Source: Archangium sp.
Lineage (GTDB): Bacteria; Myxococcota; Myxococcia; Myxococcales; Myxococcaceae
NCBI GenBank assembly: GCA_016793585.1
Contig: JAEUJR010000744.1
Coordinates: 1-5,350, forward strand
Direction: 5' to 3'
Length of the DNA: 5,350 bases
Within the stretch, counting starts at the first letter, position 1. Each line of letters begins with the position of its first letter. Shown piece after piece: positions 1 to 4,715 of this stretch. A program made the position numbers and the translations under genes. The notes beneath the pieces are model-generated. The model was given only the letters and a program-made list of their open reading frames with translations. It ran no database searches and was not told the DNA's origin.

Positions 1-516
1 AAGAAGGAAGTCGCGGGCCTCGAGCGTGAGCGCGAGAAGCTCGAGAAGAACCTCGGCGGCGTGAAGCAGCTCGCCCGCCTGCCCGGCGCCATCTTCGTGA
101 TCGACCCGAAGAAGGAAGCCATCGCGGTGCACGAGGCCAACCGTCTCGGCATTCCCGTGCTCGGCCTCGTCGACACCAACTGCGATCCCGAAGGCATCGA
201 CTACGTCATCCCCGGAAACGACGACGCGATCCGCTCCATCAAGCTCTTCACGGGCAAGATCGCCGACGCCTGCGTCGAGGGTGCCGCGCGCTACCGTGCG
301 TCGGGCGCCGCCGAGCGTGACGCCGAAGAGAGCCGCCGCCGCTCCGAGGGTGGTGGCCGCCGTGACGACGACCGTGGCGACTCGCGCCGCCGTGCCCCGC
401 GCCGTGAAGGCCGTGGCCCCGTGGTCGAGATGAAGGGTGGCCCGGCCAGCGCCGACGAGGCTGCTCCGGCCGAGGGTGGCGAGGCTGCCGCTCCCGCCGC
501 GCCCGCCGCCGAGTGA
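1..516 (+). CDS. rpsB: 30S ribosomal protein S2, C-terminal part (5' truncated by window)
   Basis: This is the C-terminal 171 residues of ribosomal protein S2, a component of the small-subunit body that is needed for assembly and for S1 binding. The frame is open from base 1, so the start lies upstream; about 130 N-terminal residues are missing by comparison with the E. coli protein. Visible family hallmarks, in order, are the KLEKNLGG helix region (residues 13-20 of the fragment), [13 protein letters not shown] (27-39), the [19 protein letters not shown] block (42-60) and the [17 protein letters not shown] segment (67-83). After about residue 98 the protein leaves the normal S2 fold. It runs on for about 70 residues as a low-complexity tail, first rich in Arg, Asp and Glu and then rich in Ala, Pro and Glu, ending APAAPAAE. 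An internal GTG at 61 is a valine codon, not a start. The gene is followed 36 bases later by tsf, the standard rpsB-tsf order. Confidence 0.97.
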   Translation, partial: KKEVAGLEREREKLEKNLGGVKQLARLPGAIFVIDPKKEAIAVHEANRLGIPVLGLVDTNCDPEGIDYVIPGNDDAIRSIKLFTGKIADACVEGAARYRASGAAERDAEESRRRSEGGGRRDDDRGDSRRRAPRREGRGPVVEMKGGPASADEAAPAEGGEAAAPAAPAAE

Positions 517-537
517 TTGCCGCTCCCCACTTCTTTC

Positions 538-543
538 GAGGAA
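538..543 (+). promoter_or_regulatory. Ribosome binding site of tsf
   Basis: GAGGAA lies nine bases before the ATG at 553 and fixes that codon as the tsf start, although the frame is open back to 517. The spacer plus the end of the SD forms three tandem GAAC units (541-552). The 36-bp rpsB-tsf gap shows no obvious terminator, so co-transcription is likely. Confidence 0.8.
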
Positions 544-552
544 CGAACGAAC

Positions 553-1512
553 ATGGCTGAGATCAGCGCACAGATGGTGAGAGAGCTCCGCGAGAAGACC
601 GGCGCGGGCATGATGGACTGCAAGAAGGCGCTCACCGAGACGGCGGGCGACTTCACGAAGGCCGAAGAGTGGCTCCGCAAGAAGGGCATCTCGAAGGCCG
701 CCAGCAAGGGTGCACGCGTGGCCGCCGAAGGCCTCGTGGGCCTCGACGTCAGCAACGGCGGCAAGCTCGGCGTCATCGTCGAGCTCAACAGCGAGACCGA
801 CTTCGTCGCGCGCAACGACGCCTTCGTGAAGCTGCTCAACGGCCTCGTCGCGCACGTCGCGCGTCACGCGCCGACCTCGCTCGAGAACCTGCTCGAGCAG
901 GCGTGGACCGATGGCAAGAAGGTGAAAGACGCCCTCACCGAGCAGATCGCCACCATCGGCGAGAACATCTCGGTGCGCCGCTTCGAGCGCTACGCCGTCG
1001 AAGGCGGCAGCCTCGGCACGTACCTCCACGCCAACGGCCGCATCGCCGCCATGGTCGAGGTGCTCGGCAGCGACAAGGCCGAAGTCGCGACGCTCGCGAA
1101 GGAGCTCGCCATGCAGGTGGCCGCGATGAACCCGAAGTACGTCAGCCGCGAGCAGGTGCCGGCCGACGTGCTCGAGAAGGAGCGCGAGATCTACCGCGAA
1201 GAGATTCGCAACCCGCCGCCGCCCGCGCCCGGTGAGATTCGCAACCCGAACAAGAAGCCGCCCCCGGAAGATCGCTGGCCGATGATCATCGAAGGCAAGC
1301 TCGGCAAGTTCTTCGAGAACGTCTGCCTGGTCGATCAGTTCTCGATCAAGGAAGACAAGAAGCGCGTGAAGGAGCTCGTGGCCGAGACCGGCAAGGCCGT
1401 CGGCGCCACGCTGACGCTGGGCCGCGTGGTGCGGTTCGAGGTCGGCGAGGGCATCGAGAAGAAGAAGGAAGATCTCGCTGCCGAGGTCGCCAAGACGATC
1501 GGCCAGGCCTGA
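553..1512 (+). CDS. tsf: Elongation factor Ts, long form with a proline-rich insert
   Basis: EF-Ts is the cytoplasmic guanine-nucleotide exchange factor that releases GDP from EF-Tu during translation elongation. The 319-residue product begins MAEISAQMVRELREKTGAGM, the UBA-like N-terminal domain with the family signature LREKTGAGMMDCKKAL (12-27). The EF-Tu-contacting TDFV motif is at 82-85. Two core subdomains follow (about 60-150 and 150-270), then the conserved RFEVGEGIE (294-302) near the C-terminus. It is longer than the 283-residue E. coli protein. Part of the excess is an unusual segment at 218-240, where the stretch before the coiled-coil region becomes EIRNPPPPAPGEIRNPNKKPPPE. That segment contains an 11-residue-period duplication and partly replaces the usual GKP-x-x-I motif; the downstream IIEGKLGKFF still matches the family. 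The ATG at 553 is chosen over the upstream open frame because of the SD at 538-543 and the canonical N-terminus. Confidence 0.97.
   Translation: MAEISAQMVRELREKTGAGMMDCKKALTETAGDFTKAEEWLRKKGISKAASKGARVAAEGLVGLDVSNGGKLGVIVELNSETDFVARNDAFVKLLNGLVAHVARHAPTSLENLLEQAWTDGKKVKDALTEQIATIGENISVRRFERYAVEGGSLGTYLHANGRIAAMVEVLGSDKAEVATLAKELAMQVAAMNPKYVSREQVPADVLEKEREIYREEIRNPPPPAPGEIRNPNKKPPPEDRWPMIIEGKLGKFFENVCLVDQFSIKEDKKRVKELVAETGKAVGATLTLGRVVRFEVGEGIEKKKEDLAAEVAKTIGQA
1201..1248 (+). repeat. 15-bp direct repeat, 33-base period, inside tsf
   Basis: GAGATTCGCAACCCG occurs at 1201-1215 and again at 1234-1248. The 33-base offset keeps the frame, so the protein repeats Glu-Ile-Arg-Asn-Pro with a proline-rich spacer. 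Perfect identity including third codon positions suggests a fairly recent tandem duplication or strong selection on the segment. No other copies are seen in the window. Confidence 0.85.
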
Positions 1513-1538
1513 GTCGTTCGCCTGAATGAGTGACAGAC

Positions 1539-1568
1539 CGGGGCTCCGTGAGAAATCACGGGGCCCTG
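1539..1568 (+). terminator. Likely terminator hairpin after tsf (13-bp stem, GAAA loop)
   Basis: Bases 1539-1551 pair with 1556-1568 around a GAAA loop (1552-1555). The 13 pairs include two G-U wobbles in RNA and no bulges or mismatches. The hairpin begins 27 bases after the tsf stop. The following sequence (GCGTCGTTCT) has only scattered Ts, so this is either an intrinsic terminator with a poor U-tract, as is common in high-GC genomes, or a 3'-end stabilising or processing structure. It lies entirely upstream of the preferred start of the next gene. Confidence 0.65.
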
Positions 1569-1577
1569 CGTCGTTCT

Positions 1578-1582
1578 GGGAG
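1578..1582 (+). promoter_or_regulatory. Ribosome binding site deciding the 1590 start
   Basis: GGGAG sits seven bases before the ATG at 1590. The frame also has a GTG at 1530, but that codon has no SD-like sequence before it and would place the hairpin at 1539-1568 within the coding region. This favours 1590. Confidence 0.6.
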
Positions 1583-1589
1583 CCTCGCA

Positions 1590-2207
1590 ATGATCTCGGT
1601 CGTCATCGCCCTCGTCGTCGCACAGCCAGACCCCGACGAGGTGAGCGCGTCGCTCAAACGCGCCCGCACCATCGAAGCGTGCAGGCTCGCGTACGGCCCG
1701 GCGAAAGACACGTACCCGACGGCCTTCATTCGCGGCGTGTCAGCCGAAGCCGAGCAGTGCACGAGACGCGTGATGAACGCGAAGGTCGACGAGCTGCTGC
1801 TGCCGTTGAAGTCGTCGAGCCCCGAGGCCTTCAAGCAGGGCATGGAGGTGCAGCGGCTCTTCAACGTCGCGGTGGCGAGCTACTGCGGGCGCTGGGCGAA
1901 GTACTACGAGGCGTGCTGCGTGACGTGCTCGTTCACCGAGCAGCCCGAGTGCGGCATGGCGTTTCACGAGGTTCGCGTGAAGCAGGTGAGCGAGTTTCTC
2001 TCGAAGAAGCTCGTCTCGCCCGCGCCGCCGCCGCAACGGAAGCCGACGGCGGCCTTCCAACCGTTCGCCGCGGCCTGGTGCTCGATGCTCGCGGGGCAGG
2101 GCGTGCTGAGCCTGTCGTGCGAGGCCGACGTGCTCGGTGGCATCGAAGCAGGGCAGAGCGATGACGGTGCCGCGCTCTCGTGCACCAGGCGCGTTCGCCT
2201 GCCGTAG
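1590..2207 (+). CDS. Cysteine-rich exported protein of unknown function
   Basis: I do not recognise this 205-residue protein. It opens with a short hydrophobic stretch, MISVVIALVVA, followed by QPDPDE, which looks like a minimal Sec signal peptide cleaved after Ala11, so a periplasmic or secreted location is likely. The mature part has ten cysteines (31, 57, 99, 109, 110, 113, 121, 164, 177, 198), including a C-C-x-x-C cluster, an even number that suits multiple disulfides. Residues 62-137 look helical and amphipathic. A Pro-rich linker (144-152) separates them from a C-terminal segment with three of the cysteines. The spacing of aromatic and Cys residues around SYCGRW and ECGMAFHEVRV is faintly reminiscent of LprI/DUF1311 lysozyme-inhibitor-like proteins, but this is only a guess. 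An alternative GTG start at 1530 would add 20 residues and a positively charged n-region. The next gene begins 23 bases downstream, so the two may be co-transcribed. Confidence 0.7.
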   Translation: MISVVIALVVAQPDPDEVSASLKRARTIEACRLAYGPAKDTYPTAFIRGVSAEAEQCTRRVMNAKVDELLLPLKSSSPEAFKQGMEVQRLFNVAVASYCGRWAKYYEACCVTCSFTEQPECGMAFHEVRVKQVSEFLSKKLVSPAPPPQRKPTAAFQPFAAAWCSMLAGQGVLSLSCEADVLGGIEAGQSDDGAALSCTRRVRLP

Positions 2208-2213
2208 CGCCGC

Positions 2214-2230
2214 GGGAGTAGGTTCTTCCC
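2214..2230 (+). promoter_or_regulatory. Possible SD-occluding hairpin before the lipoprotein gene
   Basis: GGGAG (2214-2218), the best SD candidate, can pair with TTCCC (2226-2230), which directly precedes the ATG at 2231. The stem has five pairs with one G-U and a seven-base loop. A stem this short is weak and may be chance. Confidence 0.25.
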
Positions 2231-2755
2231 ATGACGCACCGACTGCTCGTGCTGCTCCTCCTCCCCGCCTGCGGTGGTGGCACCTGGGCGGTGGAGGGCG
2301 ACCGATTCCAGAAGCCTACGGCGTGCGACTTCGCTGCGTCGTATGACGTGCTGGCGAGAGGCACCGTGGTCTCGGCAGGCCCCGCGCGGAAGATGCTCTT
2401 CTCCGCCTGGCCCCAGTCGTACGTCTGGGAGACGCCGCTCGTCGTCGAGCTCGAGCGTGATCTGCGAGGAGCGTTGCCGCCGGGCCGCCACTCGATGCTG
2501 GTCGGTGCTCCCGTTCGCAATGGGCGCCTGGCGACGCTCCAGACCACGGGCATCGGAGATGGCCGGGTCGGGTGGCTCTTCGCCGTGAAGCTCGATGACT
2601 CCTGGGTCATGGCGCACGATGGGGTGTTGATCAGCTCCGACCCTTCGCGCTTCGTCTCGCCCGTGATGGACGAGTCGTACGACAGCGAGGCCGACTTCGA
2701 GCGAGCGCTGACCGACGCGATGGCGAAGTGCCCGCGCGCCTCTCCCAGCCGCTGA
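2231..2755 (+). CDS. Putative lipoprotein of unknown function
   Basis: This is a 174-residue protein with a clear lipoprotein signal: MTHR, a leucine-rich core (5-11) and the lipobox LPAC with the lipidated Cys at 14, followed by a GGG linker. It should be anchored in a membrane facing the periplasm or exterior. Two further cysteines (32 and 167) could form one disulfide tying the N- and C-terminal ends of the domain. The middle has alternating hydrophobic strands (ASYDVLARGTVVSAG at 36-50, TPLVVELERDLRGALPPG at 68-85, GWLFAVKLDDSWVM at 114-127), suggesting a small beta-rich domain. The pattern 'C..A..YDVLARGTVVS ... VVELERDLRGALPPG' loosely recalls netrin/TIMP-like OB domains in bacterial secreted proteins; this is unproven. 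The SD is only moderate (GGGAG at 2214-2218, or AGG nearer the start) and could be paired in a small hairpin. The stop directly abuts the stop of the convergent hydrolase gene. Confidence 0.72.
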   Translation: MTHRLLVLLLLPACGGGTWAVEGDRFQKPTACDFAASYDVLARGTVVSAGPARKMLFSAWPQSYVWETPLVVELERDLRGALPPGRHSMLVGAPVRNGRLATLQTTGIGDGRVGWLFAVKLDDSWVMAHDGVLISSDPSRFVSPVMDESYDSEADFERALTDAMAKCPRASPSR

Positions 2756-3706
2756 TCACTTCGCGACGACCTGGCCGGCGGGCTCCCACTCGTGGCCCGT
2801 CATGACGGTGATGGCCGAAAGCTCTTTCGCGATCGACGCGAGCTGAGCGAGCGAGTCGACGTTCTGCGCGTGGTCTCCGGTGAACTCGCCCGGCTCCACC
2901 TGGTGCTCCCAGCCCCAGCGCGTGTGGCAGGTGTCGCCCGCGAACAGCACGAAGCCCTTCGACGTGTTGGCCACGTACGCGAGGCTGCCCGGCGTGTGGC
3001 CCGGCGACGCGATGACCCACAACGAGCCGTCACCGAAGAAGTCGATGGCCTTCTTCACGCCACCGATGGCCACGCCCTGAGAGACGTCGAGCTCGGTCGT
3101 CGCTTGCTGGCCGTTGAACAGGTTCGCGTAGGTGCCACGCAGGAACGCGTTCTGAAACGACGTCGGCGTCGTCTCGCCCGGGCCCGTGTAGAGCGGCGTT
3201 CCGGCGGGCACGTCAGGCAGGCCGAGCACGTGATCGAGGTGCAGGTGCGTGAAGAACACGCCCGCGAGCGGAGCCGGCTGCCGCTTCAGAATGCTCGCCA
3301 GCGACTCCTCGGGCTTCATCGCGCCGAGGAACGAGCTCACCGGCCACCCGATGCCGCCACCGGTGCCGTCCTTCAGCCCCTGTGAGACGCCGGTGTCGAT
3401 GATGAACGTGCCGCGCGTCGGGTGACGGAGCACGTGTACCGGCAAGACGATGTCCATCTCGTCTTTCGGCAGGTCCTTCGCTTCGGGGCGCTCGAGGTTG
3501 ATGAGGCCCTTCCGCTCGACCTTCCACTTCGCCGAGAGCACGGGCTCCCACTCGAGCTGGGTCGAACCCGACAGCGCGTCGGCCCAGGTCGGGGGCGTGC
3601 GGGGCGTGGTGACGCGCTCGGTCTTCGTCGGGTGTGTCGTGAAGGCGCAGGCCGAGAGGAGGAGGAAAACGACGGCGGGGACGAGTCGGTGCGTTGCGTT
3701 GGTCAT
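2756..3706 (-). CDS. Metallo-beta-lactamase-fold hydrolase, lipoprotein-anchored (lactonase-like)
   Basis: This 316-residue MBL-fold metallo-hydrolase has the complete set of dinuclear metal ligands: the H-x-H-x-D-H motif in THLHLDH (His154, His156, Asp158, His159), His237 in SPGHTPGS, bridging Asp258 in AGDTCH and His305 in MTGHEWE. The early strand FIIDTG (101-106) is also typical. The layout resembles the AHL-lactonase/AttM-AiiA branch of MBL proteins, but the substrate cannot be set from sequence; other lactonases or esterases are equally possible. The N-terminus, with a hydrophobic core VPAVVFLLL and lipobox LSAC (Cys20), predicts a lipoprotein displayed outside the cytoplasm, followed by a Thr/Pro-rich linker (about 22-40). 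The ATG at 3706 is chosen because it gives this intact signal; the frame stays open much further upstream, but only as antisense of the regulator gene. The SD is poor (AAAGAG, three bases from the ATG). The gene is divergent from a LysR regulator, its likely controller. Confidence 0.9.
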   Translation of the reverse strand: MTNATHRLVPAVVFLLLSACAFTTHPTKTERVTTPRTPPTWADALSGSTQLEWEPVLSAKWKVERKGLINLERPEAKDLPKDEMDIVLPVHVLRHPTRGTFIIDTGVSQGLKDGTGGGIGWPVSSFLGAMKPEESLASILKRQPAPLAGVFFTHLHLDHVLGLPDVPAGTPLYTGPGETTPTSFQNAFLRGTYANLFNGQQATTELDVSQGVAIGGVKKAIDFFGDGSLWVIASPGHTPGSLAYVANTSKGFVLFAGDTCHTRWGWEHQVEPGEFTGDHAQNVDSLAQLASIAKELSAITVMTGHEWEPAGQVVAK

Positions 3707-3749
3707 GGACTCTTTGTACGCATTCAGAAACGACGATTGAGGGTCATGA
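3707..3749. promoter_or_regulatory. Divergent hydrolase/lysR control region
   Basis: Only 43 bases separate the two divergent starts, so promoters and operators must extend into one or both coding regions. The stretch from about 3707 to 3780 is clearly more AT-rich than the rest of the window. GCATTC (3720-3725) is an inverted match to GAATGC (3773-3778), and a further GAATG lies at 3748-3752, giving half-sites about 25-27 bases apart. The LysR family usually binds dyads with a T-N11-A core near divergent promoters; I see no perfect T-N11-A palindrome and no convincing -35/-10 pair. Confidence 0.45.
3738..3743 (+). promoter_or_regulatory. Ribosome binding site of the LysR gene
   Basis: TGAGGG lies six bases before the ATG at 3750. 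A second ATG at 3746 is in a different frame and is not used. This is one of the better SD sequences in the window and fixes the regulator start. Confidence 0.7.
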
Positions 3750-4715
3750 ATGAAGACAAGCCATCCATTTTCGAATGCATCGTGGGACGACGTCAGGCTG
3801 TTCCTGGCGGCGCTCGAGCACGAGAGCTTCACCGATGCGGCGAAGGCGCTCGGCGTGGGGCAGGCGACGATGTCGCGGCGCATCGCTGCGCTCGAAGACG
3901 AGGTCGGGCACGTGCTGTTCGACCGCAGCCGCGGCGGGCTGACGCCAACCCACGCGGCGTTGCAGCTGAGGCCGTGGGCCGAGGCGATGGGCGCGTCGAT
4001 GCGAGACGCGGCGGCGGCGCTCGCGGGGCTCGAGTCGGCTCCCGAAGGGCGTGTTCGCCTCACGTGCCCACCTGGCGTGGCGGTCGACTTCCTGCCGCCG
4101 ATGCTCCAGCGGCTGCGCGTGAAGTACCCGAAGCTCGTCGTCGAGGTGCTCGCCGACGTACGCGTCAGAGACCTCGCCTCGCACGAAGCCGACGTGGCCA
4201 TTCGTTCGACCATGCCGGCGGCGGGGCCGCTGCTCGTCAAGAAGCTGTGTGACGTGCCCGTCGGCCTCTACGCCGCACCCTCCCTGGTTCGGAGGCTGCC
4301 GACGAAGGCCCGCCTCGAGCAGGTGCCGCTCATCGACTGGTCGGAAGAGGTGCCGTCACTTCATCAGGCGCTCTCGATGCTGCCGTGCCCGCGCGTGATG
4401 GTGACCAACGAGTTCCTCACCATGTGCGCGGCCGCGCAGGCCGGCGTCGGCGCCATCGTCACCACCAGCGCGCAGGCGAAGCTGCGTGGCCTCGTCGCCG
4501 TGCCCGCGCCGTTTCCCACCGTGCCGAACTCGCCGTTCCTGGTCGTCACGCATCAGGCGCTGAGGCAGGTGCCGCGCGTCGTGGCCGTCATCGAAGGGCT
4601 CGAACGCCTCGTCGCTGACCTCGGGCTCGCACAATCGACGGAGAAGCCGCCTGCGGGGCGCGTTTCTCGCTCCCCAAGCGTGCGGGGCAAGGCTACAAGC
4701 CCGTCTCCGCCATGA
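3750..4715 (+). CDS. LysR-type transcriptional regulator
   Basis: This 321-residue protein has standard LysR architecture. The N-terminal winged helix-turn-helix (about 12-70) reads [20 protein letters not shown], then [22 protein letters not shown], then [12 protein letters not shown], matching the family in order. A linker helix follows (71-95) and then the periplasmic-binding-protein-like effector domain (about 98-290), including [19 protein letters not shown] and the typical EADVAIRS (146-153). The family acts as cytoplasmic tetramers that activate or repress, often on a divergent neighbour and on their own gene, in response to a small ligand. Here the divergent neighbour is the MBL-fold lipoprotein hydrolase, so its control by this protein is the simplest inference. 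The last about 28 residues (294-321, Ser/Pro/Arg/Lys-rich) lie beyond the normal domain end and read through what looks like the pyrH leader. The stop codon overlaps the pyrH start as ATGA. Confidence 0.93.
   Translation: MKTSHPFSNASWDDVRLFLAALEHESFTDAAKALGVGQATMSRRIAALEDEVGHVLFDRSRGGLTPTHAALQLRPWAEAMGASMRDAAAALAGLESAPEGRVRLTCPPGVAVDFLPPMLQRLRVKYPKLVVEVLADVRVRDLASHEADVAIRSTMPAAGPLLVKKLCDVPVGLYAAPSLVRRLPTKARLEQVPLIDWSEEVPSLHQALSMLPCPRVMVTNEFLTMCAAAQAGVGAIVTTSAQAKLRGLVAVPAPFPTVPNSPFLVVTHQALRQVPRVVAVIEGLERLVADLGLAQSTEKPPAGRVSRSPSVRGKATSPSPP
4641..4668 (+). other. Imperfect hairpin in the 3' end of lysR, upstream of pyrH
   Basis: GAGAAGC (4641-4647) pairs with GCGTTTCTC-side bases (4662-4668), continued after a one-base bulge (4661) by CGCC (4648-4651) with GGCG (4657-4660) around a five-base loop. 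That gives eleven pairs including one G-U. It is followed by GCTCCCC, not a U-run. It could influence transcript passing into pyrH or be chance in GC-rich DNA. Confidence 0.25.

Noticed and set aside
291..839. Minus-strand 182-codon open frame across rpsB and tsf
   Set aside because: It is a shadow of two certain core genes in GC-rich DNA, with no domain and no ribosome binding site of note.
669..1235. Plus-strand 188-codon open frame inside tsf
   Set aside because: It is an Arg-rich out-of-frame product of the tsf codon bias; tsf itself is unambiguous.
1530..1589. GTG start at 1530 for the cysteine-rich protein
   Set aside because: It lacks an SD and places a strong hairpin in the coding region; the ATG at 1590 has GGGAG at good spacing. 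It is kept only as an alternative because it would give a more positively charged signal n-region.
1933..2617. Two long minus-strand open frames opposite the two small exported genes
   Set aside because: Their products are Arg/Ser-rich without motifs, whereas the plus-strand products have signal peptides, a lipobox and sensible SD positions.
3691..3726. Possible promoter TTGCGT - 17 bases - TACGCA for lysR
   Set aside because: The match to a sigma-70 consensus is about half at -35 and poorer at -10, no better than chance scanning would give.
3707..4240. Open minus-strand frame extending the hydrolase by 178 codons upstream
   Set aside because: It lies antisense to the well-supported LysR gene, is low-complexity Ser/Arg/Ala-rich, and would bury an excellent lipoprotein signal that begins at 3706.
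1513..4711. Mobile element or defence island between tsf and pyrH
   Set aside because: No transposase, integrase, terminal repeats, nuclease or defence domains are visible; composition is similar to the flanks apart from the short divergent promoter region.
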